Shown piece by piece: positions 19,402 to 28,943 of a stretch of DNA of 36,613 nucleotides. The position numbers were made by a program, and so were the translations under genes. How positions within the stretch are numbered: position 1 is the first letter of the stretch; each line of letters begins with the position of its first letter. Origin of the DNA: Cytophagaceae bacterium (GTDB lineage Bacteria; Bacteroidota; Bacteroidia; Cytophagales; Cytophagaceae); NCBI GenBank assembly GCA_019746425.1, contig JAIERY010000282.1:1-36613 (forward strand), read 5' to 3'. The notes beneath the pieces are model-generated. The model searched no databases and was not told the DNA's origin. It was given only the letters and a program-made list of their open reading frames with translations.

Positions 19402-22400
19402 ATGAGATTATCTTCAGTAAGCATCAACAAGCCTGTTCTGGCGATTGTATTTTCCCTTGTGATACTTTTATTCGGGATAGTAGGATTTCTGTTTCTCGGA
19501 ATCAGAGAATATCCTGCTGTTGACCCTCCTGTAATCACCGTTACTACTACTTACCCCGGTGCGAATGCTGCTGTAATGGAATCGCAGGTTACCGAACCTA
19601 TTGAAGAAAGGCTTACCGGAATAGAGGGCATTAAAGAAATCACTTCTACCAGCCGCGAACAGGTAAGTATTATAAGAGTGGAATTTAATGTGGATGTAGA
19701 ACTGGAAGCTGCGGCCAATGATGTGCGTGACAAAGTTTCCATTGCCAGAAGACAGCTTCCCGCTGATGTAGAAAATCCTGTAGTGGAAAAATCCGATGCA
19801 GATGCACAGCCTATTATTTTTATGACTGTTTCCAGTGAAAAAAGAAATTCCCTGGAGCTTAGTGAAATTGCATCTACTACCATCAGAGAAAAAATCCAAA
19901 CTATAGAAGGAGTAAGCCGGGTAAATGTTTTCGGGGAGAAAAAATTTGCGATGAGGCTTTGGTTTGATCCGGCTAAAATGGCTGCCACCAATGTTACGCC
20001 GCAGGATGTTCTTTCTGCCTTAAATAAAGAAAACGTAGAACTTCCTTCCGGAAGAATAGAAGGAGAGAGCACCGAACTTACCGTAAAAACTTCCGGCCTT
20101 CTGGAAAATGAAGAAGATTTTAATAACCTGCTGATCAAACAGGAAGGAAATAAATCTATAAAATTTCGTGATATCGGTTATGCAGAGCTAGGCGCGGAAA
20201 ATCCTCGTACGGGTTTAAAGAGGAGAGGGGAGCCCATGGTAGGAGTTTCTGTAAACCCACAGCCGGGCGCTAATGCAGTAGATATAGCAGATGAGTTTTA
20301 TAAAAGACTGGAACAATTGAAAAGTGAGGTTCCTTCCGATGTGAAAATTGAAATTGGTTATGACTTTACTACATATGTAAGGAAGGCAATCACCGAAGTA
20401 GAAGAGACCTTATTTATTGCATTCGGATTGGTAGTGCTTATCATTTTTATTTTTCTTCGTGACTGGCGATCTACACTTATTCCGGTTGTAGCGATTCCTG
20501 TTTCCATTATCTCTGCATTTTTCATTATGTACCTGGCAGGATTTTCCATCAACATCCTGACCTTAATGGCAATAGTGCTGGCCATCGGACTGGTATGCGA
20601 TGATGCTATCATTGTGCTGGAAAATATTTATAAAAAAATTGAAGAAGGAGAAGAAGTAAAGGAGGCAGCGCATAAAGGTTCTGCAGAAATTTATTTTGCT
20701 ATTATCTCTACTACTATTACTCTCGCAGCAGTTTTTCTCCCGGTTGTTTTCCTTCAGGGTTTGACCGGAAGATTATTCAGAGAATTCGGAATTGTAATCG
20801 CAGGATCAGTGTTGGTCTCTGCCTTCGTTGCTTTGACCTTGAGTCCGATGATGAGCGCTTTTCTTTTAAAGAAAGGTGATAAAAGAAATTGGCTATATCG
20901 CAAGACCGAACCTTGGTTTGAAAGATTGAATAAAGGATATGAAAATTCACTGAGCAGCTTTATGAAAATGCGCTGGCTCAGTTGGATTATTATTATTGTG
21001 TGCGGAATTCTGATTTATGTTTTTTTAAATGTAGTTCCGAAAGAGCTTGCTCCTCTGGAAGACAGATCCAATATCAGAATTTCTGCTACTGCTCCGGAAG
21101 GCGCCTCCTTCGAATACATGGAGAAACATATGGATCTGATTACCGAATTAGCCATCAGCAAAATTCCGGAAATTAAAACGCCTATCACTATTACGGCTCC
21201 AAGCTTTGGAGCTATCGGTGCAGTGAACAGCGGTACTTTAAATTTATATATTACCGAACCCGATCAGCGGGAAAGATCACAGCAGGAAATATTCGAACAG
21301 ATTTCTAAAGATATTAAAGAAGTTACTTCAGTTAGAGTGAATGCTGTGCAGCCTCCTACCATTGGCAGCAGGTTCGGCGGACAGCCATTGCAATATGTAT
21401 TGCTTGCCCCCAGCTTTGACTCGCTGAAAAAGTTTTTGCCATTATTTATGGAAGAAGCCAGAAAAATTCCCGGACTTACTTTTGTTGACAGTGATCTGAA
21501 ATTTAACAAACCTGAAATTTTTATTACAATCGATAGAGCTAAAGCGGCAGAGATGGGCGTGTTTGTGGAAGACATTGCCCGTACTTTACAACTGGCATAC
21601 AGCGGACAGAGATTGGGATATTTCATCAGGAATGGGAAGCAATACCAGATTATAGGGCAAGTGAAAAGAGAAGACCGTGATGATCCGCAGGATTTGAAAA
21701 ATTTATATGTGCGGGGTAAAAACGGACAAATGGTAGCGCTCGATAATTTTGTAAATATGGAAGAGCAGGCAAATCCTACGGCGCGTTTCCGCTATAACAG
21801 GTATGCCTCTGCTACTATCAATGCGGGTTTGAATAAAGGCTATAGTCTGGGAGAAGGTATAGATGCGATGAACAGTGTAAAGGAAAAAGTATTACCAGAT
21901 TATATTTTAACTAGATTGTCAGGACAAGCAAAAGATTTTACAGAAAGCTCTTCGAGCTTATTGCTGGCATTTTCTCTTGCACTGGTTTTAATTTATCTGG
22001 TGCTTGCCGCGCAATTTGAAAGCTTCACAGATCCTTTGATTATTTTAATAACTGTACCGCTGGCTATGGCTGGAGCCTTGCTTGCGCTGTGGTATTTTAA
22101 TTTTACATTTAATATTTTCAGTCAGATCGGGATCATCATGCTGGTTGGATTAGTTACTAAAAACGGAATTTTAATTGTGGAATTTGCCAATCAAAGAAAG
22201 AGAGAAGGAATGGAAAAAGTAAATGCGGTGATTGATGCTTCTGTGCACAGGCTAAGGCCGATCTTAATGACAAACCTTGCTACAGTGTTTGGTATTTTGC
22301 CAATCGCTTTATCACTTGGCGCTTCTGCCGGAAGCCGCCAGTCGCTGGGCGTTGCAGTAGTGGCAGGATTAATTTTTTCAGGCTTGCTTACTTTATATGT

Positions 22401-22452
22401 TATTCCGGGGATTTATACTTTCATGTCAGGAAACAGAAAAAATGTTGCGTAA
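19402..22452 (+). CDS. RND efflux permease (AcrB/HAE1-like)
   Basis: 1016 aa; EYPAVDPPVITVTTTYPGANAAVMESQVTEPIEE, DDAIIVLENIYK, GLVTKNGILIVEFANQ. Confidence 0.95.
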   Translation: MRLSSVSINKPVLAIVFSLVILLFGIVGFLFLGIREYPAVDPPVITVTTTYPGANAAVMESQVTEPIEERLTGIEGIKEITSTSREQVSIIRVEFNVDVELEAAANDVRDKVSIARRQLPADVENPVVEKSDADAQPIIFMTVSSEKRNSLELSEIASTTIREKIQTIEGVSRVNVFGEKKFAMRLWFDPAKMAATNVTPQDVLSALNKENVELPSGRIEGESTELTVKTSGLLENEEDFNNLLIKQEGNKSIKFRDIGYAELGAENPRTGLKRRGEPMVGVSVNPQPGANAVDIADEFYKRLEQLKSEVPSDVKIEIGYDFTTYVRKAITEVEETLFIAFGLVVLIIFIFLRDWRSTLIPVVAIPVSIISAFFIMYLAGFSINILTLMAIVLAIGLVCDDAIIVLENIYKKIEEGEEVKEAAHKGSAEIYFAIISTTITLAAVFLPVVFLQGLTGRLFREFGIVIAGSVLVSAFVALTLSPMMSAFLLKKGDKRNWLYRKTEPWFERLNKGYENSLSSFMKMRWLSWIIIIVCGILIYVFLNVVPKELAPLEDRSNIRISATAPEGASFEYMEKHMDLITELAISKIPEIKTPITITAPSFGAIGAVNSGTLNLYITEPDQRERSQQEIFEQISKDIKEVTSVRVNAVQPPTIGSRFGGQPLQYVLLAPSFDSLKKFLPLFMEEARKIPGLTFVDSDLKFNKPEIFITIDRAKAAEMGVFVEDIARTLQLAYSGQRLGYFIRNGKQYQIIGQVKREDRDDPQDLKNLYVRGKNGQMVALDNFVNMEEQANPTARFRYNRYASATINAGLNKGYSLGEGIDAMNSVKEKVLPDYILTRLSGQAKDFTESSSSLLLAFSLALVLIYLVLAAQFESFTDPLIILITVPLAMAGALLALWYFNFTFNIFSQIGIIMLVGLVTKNGILIVEFANQRKREGMEKVNAVIDASVHRLRPILMTNLATVFGILPIALSLGASAGSRQSLGVAVVAGLIFSGLLTLYVIPGIYTFMSGNRKNVA

Positions 22453-23752
22453 AAAAATATATCTGCAGATTATTTTAATTTTCTTCACCTTCAAAGGTTT
22501 TGCTCAGGATACATTGAGCTTATCAAGAGCAGTTCGGGCGAGTCTTGCGAATAACTATGACATCATCATTTCAGGCTACGATCAAAAGATTGCACAGAAT
22601 AATAATTCCTGGGGGAATGCAGGGCGATATCCTTCTGTTGTATTCAATGCGGCGCAAACCAACTCGTGGGCAAATATCAATACACCGGGTTCGTTTCTTG
22701 CCGGACAAATTGAGCGTCATGGAGTAGCGGGAAATATTGACCTTGCATGGGTTTTATTTGATGGCTTTAAAGTAAATATCAATAAAAGAAGATTTGAAAA
22801 ATTAGAACAGCTCAGTAATGGCAATGCAGCAGTAATAGTAGAAGGCACTGTCCAATCTGTAGTGCTTGGATATTACCAGGTATTATTGGAAAGAGAAAGA
22901 TTGAATGTGTATGAAAAAATATTAAAGCTGTCAAAAGACAAATATGAACTGGCGAAGCTTAAGAAAGATATCGGCACAGCCAGTGAATTTGATCTGCTGC
23001 AGGCACGCAATGATTATTTAAGCGATTCTACCAACTACTTATACTCCAGGTTAAATTTTCAGAATGCCGTAAGGAATCTGAATTTGCTGATGGCGGTAGA
23101 TTCTGAAAAGAACTATTCATTCAATGACCAATTGAATTTTTCAGGAATTGATTTTGTAAGGGATACTTTGTATGCGAAGATGATCAGCAACAATCAGACT
23201 TTAAGAAATCAGTATATCAACCAGGCGATCTTAAGGGAGAATGTAAAATTCCAAAGAAGTAATTTGTTTCCGCGCATTTCTATTAATACAGGTATGAATG
23301 CAGGCTTAACTTATCTTGACCGGGAAGGACAGCCTGTGCGTACGGGAGATTCGTATGATTTTTATGCCAACCTTTCTTTGAGCTATACCTTATTCAATGG
23401 AGGAAGAATAAAAAGAGGAATTGAAAATGCTGAGCTGGAAGCGGAAATGGACAGCGTGGGTATCCAGCAGCAGATTTTCCTGATGAAGAATCAGCTTGCG
23501 TCGTTTTATGATCTGTATAATATCCGCAGAAATATTTTTGCGCTGAGCGAAGAGAATTTAAAAACGGCAGAAGCAGAATTAAGTCTGGCAGAGACAAAAT
23601 ACCGAACCGGCAATTTTTCCGCCTTTGATTACCGACAGGTGCAGCTGAGTTATCTGAATGTGGCTCTGCAAAGATATCAATTGATCTATGATCTGATTGA
23701 TGTGCATACTTCTCTGGCGAGGATTACCGGTGGGATTTTGGATATGAGATGA
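22442..23752 (+). CDS. TolC-family outer membrane efflux protein
   Basis: Signal peptide MLRKKIYLQIILIFFTFKGFAQD; TolC-like repeat coiled-coils; start overlaps the end of the RND permease gene. Confidence 0.9.
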   Translation: MLRKKIYLQIILIFFTFKGFAQDTLSLSRAVRASLANNYDIIISGYDQKIAQNNNSWGNAGRYPSVVFNAAQTNSWANINTPGSFLAGQIERHGVAGNIDLAWVLFDGFKVNINKRRFEKLEQLSNGNAAVIVEGTVQSVVLGYYQVLLERERLNVYEKILKLSKDKYELAKLKKDIGTASEFDLLQARNDYLSDSTNYLYSRLNFQNAVRNLNLLMAVDSEKNYSFNDQLNFSGIDFVRDTLYAKMISNNQTLRNQYINQAILRENVKFQRSNLFPRISINTGMNAGLTYLDREGQPVRTGDSYDFYANLSLSYTLFNGGRIKRGIENAELEAEMDSVGIQQQIFLMKNQLASFYDLYNIRRNIFALSEENLKTAEAELSLAETKYRTGNFSAFDYRQVQLSYLNVALQRYQLIYDLIDVHTSLARITGGILDMR

Positions 23753-23756
23753 TAGT

Positions 23757-23826
23757 TGATTAGTCCATGGTCGATAGTCCATGGAAACTTCCATGGACTA
23801 TGTACCATGGACTATGGACTATGGAC
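23757..23826. repeat. CCATGGACTATGGAC-type inverted word repeat
   Basis: TTAGTCCATGGTCGATAGTCCATGGAAACTTCCATGGACTATGTACCATGGACTATGGACTATGGAC. Confidence 0.85.
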
Positions 23827-23842
23827 ATAATATTTAATTCTC

Positions 23843-24529
23843 ATGAAGCTATACATTTTTTTACTGCCCATTTTTTTCATTTCCTGTTCCCCGCGGATTG
23901 CATACGATGCTTCCTGGGATAAGAAGACATACCGCAAAGCCAACACGGCAAGGTTTGCATTTTATCTTTCCAAAAAGTCAAAAGAAAGCATTCGCCTGAT
24001 GAACCTGGCGCGCATGAACGGCCCGCTCTTTGCTAAAGCCTATTACCTGGATTATCTTGTGTCCCGGGAAGTTATCAAATCAAAAGATGATATCGAAGGC
24101 CTGATGAAGCTGCCTTATTATGGAAGCCTTTATGCAGATCTAAACAGGACAAAAGACCTTCCGCGGCTACGTCCTTCTTTTTCTCTCCACTTATCTTCTG
24201 CCTTTCATGCATTCACTTCCGGCCTTTCGGGCTATGAAGGCCATGACAGGCCTTTCAGATGCGAAGTAAGATTTAAAATTTTCGGAAACTTTGCCGGCAA
24301 CTGGGGAGAGAATTGTGATTATGGTTGGAAGCAGGCGATGGATGCAGTGATGTCGCTCATGGTAGATCAAGATGTTTCGATGCTGGGACATCGTAAAAAT
24401 ATTTTCAATAAAAAATTCATACGGGTGGGATGTTCTTTCAAGTATCACAGGGATTACGGGCATAATTACGTGCAGGACTTTTCCAACGGGAATCTATTTC
24501 AGAGGATGTTTAAAAAGAAAAAGAAGTAA
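23843..24529 (+). CDS. CAP-domain (SCP/PR1-like) lipoprotein
   Basis: MKLYIFLLPIFFISCSP lipobox; LMNLARMNGPLFAKAYY, LSSAFHAFTSG, GENCDYG, MLGHRKNIFNKKFIRVG. Confidence 0.75.
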   Translation: MKLYIFLLPIFFISCSPRIAYDASWDKKTYRKANTARFAFYLSKKSKESIRLMNLARMNGPLFAKAYYLDYLVSREVIKSKDDIEGLMKLPYYGSLYADLNRTKDLPRLRPSFSLHLSSAFHAFTSGLSGYEGHDRPFRCEVRFKIFGNFAGNWGENCDYGWKQAMDAVMSLMVDQDVSMLGHRKNIFNKKFIRVGCSFKYHRDYGHNYVQDFSNGNLFQRMFKKKKK

Positions 24530-24548
24530 TCCTATGTGGGAATTACTC

Positions 24549-24576
24549 GTCAGACGACTCAGAGTCGTCAGAAGAG
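24549..24576. repeat. Palindrome GACGACTCAGAGTCGTC
   Basis: GACGACTC-A-GAGTCGTC within TACTCGTCA...AGAAGAGTA. Confidence 0.6.
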
Positions 24577-24592
24577 TAGTACCCGGTACAAT

Positions 24593-24622
24593 AAAAAACC
24601 CGCTCTTTTCAGAAACGGGTTC
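24593..24622 (-). terminator. Terminator for the REC-domain gene
   Basis: Minus reading AACCCGTTTCTGAAAAGAGCGGGTTTTTTAT. Confidence 0.75.
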
Positions 24623-24646
24623 CGTGTTCACTTAAATTAATAGGGA

Positions 24647-25150
24647 TTATTTAGTGAGATAATATACAAAGAAGCCTATAATGCCGGCGATCATTAATAT
24701 CATTACCATTAAGGCAGTTCTGGATCTTTTGCTGCTGGAACGTAACTTCACATTTTCCGCATGCAATTTTTTTCTTGTAATAAATGCCTTCAGAGAATAT
24801 ACAATTTTATCTACTGCACTCCTGTCTTTATAAATGTAATCGTAAGCCCCTGCATGCTTAACTGAATCTACCATTTTGGTATCGGTATTACTGGAAAGAA
24901 CTATTACTTCAGTACCCGGACTTTTACGTTTTACCGCTTTTAAAGTGTCTACCAGGTTTTCATTGGTGTATTGCTGATCAACAATAATGACGTCGAGGTC
25001 TTTATAGAGGCCCAGGTCTTTTAACAGACCTTTGCCATTTTTATGGATTTTTACATCCTGCTTAAATTCTTCTTTGATTTTTTGAGTTAGCAGTACAGAG
25101 CTCATTTCGTCTTCTACTACAAGAATATCCAATACAGGGTCGGTGATCAT
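24647..25150 (-). CDS. Response regulator receiver domain with C-terminal transmembrane helix
   Basis: DPVLDILVVEDEMSSVLLTQKI...DLDVIIVDQQYTNE...VIVLSSNTD...IYKDRS; ends TALMVMILMIAGIIGFFVYYLTK. Start placed at MITDPVLD. Confidence 0.8.
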   Translation of the reverse strand: MITDPVLDILVVEDEMSSVLLTQKIKEEFKQDVKIHKNGKGLLKDLGLYKDLDVIIVDQQYTNENLVDTLKAVKRKSPGTEVIVLSSNTDTKMVDSVKHAGAYDYIYKDRSAVDKIVYSLKAFITRKKLHAENVKLRSSSKRSRTALMVMILMIAGIIGFFVYYLTK

Positions 25151-25267
25151 AAAGTGCTTATTTGATTCCTGTAGATAATTGTTCTTTGTTAAGAAATGTT
25201 TAAAATATTTATTTCCGCTTAACAAATTTTTCCCCGCACATGTTATATATCTAAATCCAACTTACAT

Positions 25268-25561
25268 ATGACGAAACTTAAACTAGTATTATATACATTC
25301 TTTATGGTATTTTCCACAATCAGTGTGTATGCTGCATCCCCTGCAGAAGCAAGTCCGCTTACAAGCTCTTTATTTGTTTTTATTCCAACAGCCCTATTGG
25401 CGGTTTTGGCAGGAATGCTTATCTGGAAATTCAGAGAAAGAAAGAAAAAAGACAATGTGATACATTTCAACAACCGCGGACCGGTTAGAAAAACCATTAT
25501 TGGATATAAAAGAAGAAAAGCTTTACACGGATACGTGAAAGCTCATGAAGTAATACTATAA
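25268..25561 (+). CDS. Small membrane protein, hypothetical
   Basis: 97 aa with signal/TM and basic tail; promoter region shared with the divergent REC gene. Confidence 0.6.
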   Translation: MTKLKLVLYTFFMVFSTISVYAASPAEASPLTSSLFVFIPTALLAVLAGMLIWKFRERKKKDNVIHFNNRGPVRKTIIGYKRRKALHGYVKAHEVIL

Positions 25562-25570
25562 TCTTCTTTG

Positions 25571-25744
25571 TTACATATCCCTTCTCGGGGTGTTTTTCAG
25601 CAATTGAAAAAGAAAAGGCGTGGCAATAAGTGTTATAAGAATAATGATGATACCTTCACCTATTGATACAAGTTTTGTAGTCATTCCTACAATACCCATT
25701 GCCAATATTATTAATATTCCGAAGGTTAAGTGAATTCTGCTCAT
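25571..25744 (-). CDS. Small membrane protein, hypothetical (possibly 25571-25840)
   Basis: MSRIHLTFGILIILAMGIVGM...LLKNTPRRDM; the longer ORF overlaps the methyltransferase 3' end. Confidence 0.5.
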   Translation of the reverse strand: MSRIHLTFGILIILAMGIVGMTTKLVSIGEGIIIILITLIATPFLFQLLKNTPRRDM

Positions 25745-25797
25745 GGTATTTATGATTGGTTTGATAAATAACCATGAGCGATTTGATTTGTTGGGAA

Positions 25798-26508
25798 TTA
25801 TATCCAGAGTATTATCTGAAATCGGAAGGCCCATTTCCATTCGATTGTATACCTGCTGAATCCTGTGTCCTGTATTATTTTTTTTAGTTCGTCTTTAGTA
25901 AATCCCCGTAGTACCGAAAGTTTTGCATCATTTTTCACCATTGCCGATTTTGAGAACAGCTGAGTTAGAAATTTTATAGAATGATAAGCCAGCCAGTGGC
26001 GATGAAGGTCATTGATGATCACCGCATGCCTGCATTGCTTTCTCAACTGGCTTAATAAATCAGTGAGTTCCTGGTTGGTAAAATGGTGACAGAATAGGGT
26101 ACAGTTGACTATATCAAATTTTTCATTTTTAAATTTCTCCGAAAATACATTGGCATCTATATATTTTATTTCAGGAAATTTTTCTGAATGCTTTTTGGCA
26201 TAATCAATTATAAATGGATTGGCATCTACTCCGGTTAACTCAACTTTGTAATTTTCTCTCCGCGCTTTTTTAGCAATAAGCTTAAGCATGTCCCCGCTGC
26301 CACAGCCCAGATCACTGATATGGAGAGGCTTGGTTAAATTTTCTCCATCAATCTGTTGTACACATTTTTTTAAGGCCCCCAGTGTAACATTATTTCCGCC
26401 TAACCATTCATTGATAAACTCCAGCTCCCTGAGCGTTTGGACAACCACTTCTCCTTTGCAGTCGAGATCATCCATGATCTCTGTAGTTGTGGATCTGTTT
26501 CGGAACAT
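25798..26508 (-). CDS. SAM-dependent methyltransferase
   Basis: LHISDLGCGSGDMLKLIAKKAR (motif I), ELTGVDANPFIIDYAKKHS, FDIVNCTLFCHHF. Confidence 0.85.
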   Translation of the reverse strand: MFRNRSTTTEIMDDLDCKGEVVVQTLRELEFINEWLGGNNVTLGALKKCVQQIDGENLTKPLHISDLGCGSGDMLKLIAKKARRENYKVELTGVDANPFIIDYAKKHSEKFPEIKYIDANVFSEKFKNEKFDIVNCTLFCHHFTNQELTDLLSQLRKQCRHAVIINDLHRHWLAYHSIKFLTQLFSKSAMVKNDAKLSVLRGFTKDELKKIIQDTGFSRYTIEWKWAFRFQIILWI

Positions 26509-26518
26509 AATAATGAGT

Positions 26519-27679
26519 TTAAAGTGCGATTTCTTTTTCTTCAGCAGAAGCAAATTTCTTTTCCGGTTTTTCCGGGCAGTTCACTTTCAGCAGCATCGAT
26601 TCCAGTGTGAGCCCGGGACCGAAAGCAAAACCTAAAATATTTTTTTGATGATCTTCCTGCTTCAGCGCTTTTAAAATATAATAAAGTACAAATAAGACTG
26701 TGGGGGAAGACATATTGCCGTAGTTCTTCAATACCTCGTAAGCATATTTATTTTTTTCTTTTGGCAATTGCAATTCTTCTTCTATCACTTCTAAAATTCT
26801 TTTCCCGCCGGGATGAATGGCGTAAAGGTCTATGTCCTGCGGATCAAGCTGAATATTATTTAACAAATTTTTTGTCAGCTTTTTTATCCCTCCTTTGATC
26901 ATGTCGGGAATATAAGATGAAAGTGTCATTTCAAATCCAAAATCAGAAATGTGCCAGGCCATATCATTTCTTCCTTCTATCGCTATATCGCAGAAAAAAG
27001 ATTCAAGACTCAGAGAAGGCTGCGCGGCAGGTTTGTTTCCCTGCATCATCACTGCTGCCGCTCCATCTCCGAAAATTGCATTGGACAGCAGGTGATCCCA
27101 GTTTTTATTTTTCTGATAATGTATCGTGCACAACTCTACGCATACCACCAGTACTTTGGCATCGGTTCTGGCGCTACAGATGGCATTGGCAACCTTCAAT
27201 GCATTGAATGCTGCATAACATCCCATATAGTTGATGCATGTTCTTTCAATATTTTTTTTCAGTTGTAGCCTGTCCACTATTTCCAGGTCAATGCCCGGTG
27301 CATACATGCCCGTACAGCTTACAGTAATCAGGTGAGTAATATCTTTTTTATCAAAGGAAGAATCTTTCAGGCAATCATCAATGGCATCCAGCGCAAGCGG
27401 CAGAGCTTTTTTCTCAAATAGTTTCATTCTTTCGGATACAGAAGGAAAGGGTTCCATATCGGCAGTATTTGGAAAAAAGGTATAAGATCCTTTTTCTTTT
27501 CCGAAGTCCGGAATGACACTATATCTCTTTGTAATGCCCGAAGCTTTATATAAGGCGAATAGCCTTTTTCTTTCTTCGGCATTCATATTTACGGCATTGG
27601 CCATGAATGCGGCAATTTCCATTTGCGGGAAAGAATATTCAGGATTTGCAATTCCGATTGATGAGATGTAGGTTGCCAT
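26519..27679 (-). CDS. Type III polyketide synthase (chalcone/stilbene synthase-like)
   Basis: TVSCTGMYAPGID, YMGCYAAFNALKVA (catalytic Cys), AIHPGGKRILEVIEEEL (His), NYGNMSSPTVLFVL (Asn), GFAFGPGLTLESMLL. Confidence 0.92.
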   Translation of the reverse strand: MATYISSIGIANPEYSFPQMEIAAFMANAVNMNAEERKRLFALYKASGITKRYSVIPDFGKEKGSYTFFPNTADMEPFPSVSERMKLFEKKALPLALDAIDDCLKDSSFDKKDITHLITVSCTGMYAPGIDLEIVDRLQLKKNIERTCINYMGCYAAFNALKVANAICSARTDAKVLVVCVELCTIHYQKNKNWDHLLSNAIFGDGAAAVMMQGNKPAAQPSLSLESFFCDIAIEGRNDMAWHISDFGFEMTLSSYIPDMIKGGIKKLTKNLLNNIQLDPQDIDLYAIHPGGKRILEVIEEELQLPKEKNKYAYEVLKNYGNMSSPTVLFVLYYILKALKQEDHQKNILGFAFGPGLTLESMLLKVNCPEKPEKKFASAEEKEIAL

Positions 27680-27720
27680 AAAAAGTCTTAACAAAAAAAG
27701 AGCTAACTTGTTAGAAATCC

Positions 27721-28590
27721 ATGATTAAGAAAAGCACTATACTGCATCTAAGGATACCGTTTTCTCTGTATTTAATGCCCTTCTTTCTATTTGCAGCAAG
27801 CCAGGCTTCCCGGCCTAATTTAGTTTTTTTGGTATTATCCTTCTTTATTATTCATCTTTTTTTCTATCCGGCCAGCAATGCATACAATAGCTATTTTGAT
27901 AAGGACGAGGAAAGCATAGGCGGTTTGGAGAATCCGCCTCCGGTTGATAGAGAATTGTATGTCGTAAGTCTGGTATTTGATTTGATTGCCCTGGTGTTAA
28001 GTTTTATGATCAGCTGGCAGTTTGCGGTAATGATTTTTTTTATTGGTGTTGCTTCCAAGGCATATAGTCATCCTGCAGTTAGGCTGAAAAAATTTCCTGT
28101 GATCGGTTTACTGACAGTAGCTTTTTTTCAGGGGGCCTATACCTATTTAATGTCTTTTCATGCCATCGAAGAGATTGCTCTCGGCGAACTGTTTAATAAC
28201 CGTACTTTATCTGCGGCAGGATTATGTTCTTTAATGCTTTTTGGTTCTTATCCCATGACGCAGGTATATCAGCATCAGGAAGACGGAAGGAGAGGCGATA
28301 ATACTATGAGCAGGATGCTGGGAATAGAGGGAACGTTCCTGTGGACAGGCGGAATATTTTTTCTGGCTACGATGGGATTTGTCTATTATTTTATCTCTTA
28401 CTATTCATGGCAGCTCGCCCTCATATTTATGACCTTCCTTTTCCCAACACTGGTTTATTTTTTTCTTTGGTTTTTCAGAGTGAGAAAAAATAAGAAAGCA
28501 GCAGATTTTAAATCCACTATGAGGCTGAATGCTTTGTCTTCGCTGAGCTTTATAGCCTTTTTTGTTTTTTTGTTTTTTTATTCGAAGTGA
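27721..28590 (+). CDS. UbiA-family prenyltransferase
   Basis: NAYNSYFDKDEESIGG, YSHPAVRLKKFPVIG, QVYQHQEDGRRGDNTMSRMLG, multiple TM segments. Confidence 0.85.
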   Translation: MIKKSTILHLRIPFSLYLMPFFLFAASQASRPNLVFLVLSFFIIHLFFYPASNAYNSYFDKDEESIGGLENPPPVDRELYVVSLVFDLIALVLSFMISWQFAVMIFFIGVASKAYSHPAVRLKKFPVIGLLTVAFFQGAYTYLMSFHAIEEIALGELFNNRTLSAAGLCSLMLFGSYPMTQVYQHQEDGRRGDNTMSRMLGIEGTFLWTGGIFFLATMGFVYYFISYYSWQLALIFMTFLFPTLVYFFLWFFRVRKNKKAADFKSTMRLNALSSLSFIAFFVFLFFYSK

Positions 28591-28621
28591 TTTGCCATCA
28601 TATTAGAAAGTGAGCAAAACA

Positions 28622-28652
28622 AAAGAGACGCGATTGCTCACGTCTCTTGCAA
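28622..28652. terminator. Hairpin between convergent genes
   Basis: AAGAGACG...CGTCTCTT. Confidence 0.55.
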
Positions 28653-28670
28653 ATACAAACGAATATTAAA

Positions 28671-28847
28671 CTAAACGTTGCTTACTGTCTCTTTTTTAGA
28701 GAGAATTACAAAGGCATGGATTACTCCGGGTAACCAGCCTACAATGGTAAGCAATAAATTAAGCAGGAATTTTCCGCCAAATCCGTATCTCATCAACACT
28801 GAAATAGGTGGAAAGAAAACCGCTAGTATCATTTCTGCTATCGACAT
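28671..28847 (-). CDS. YqaE/Pmp3-family membrane protein
   Basis: MSIAEMILAVFFPPISVLMRYGFGGKFLLNLLLTIVGWLPGVIHAFVIL matches the UPF0057 pattern. Confidence 0.9.
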   Translation of the reverse strand: MSIAEMILAVFFPPISVLMRYGFGGKFLLNLLLTIVGWLPGVIHAFVILSKKETVSNV

Positions 28848-28943
28848 ACATCCTCCTTTGTCCAACAACTATTTTAACAGTAATAGCTAAAATATTAACA
28901 TGTGGCTTTTGAAAATAGTTTCGAATTATTGATAGTTAGAAAT

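Noticed and set aside
19468-20138. Long antisense ORFs (143 and 195 aa) opposite the RND permease
   Set aside because: Opposite strand encodes an unambiguous RND permease; antisense ORFs show no recognisable domain and are codon-bias by-products.
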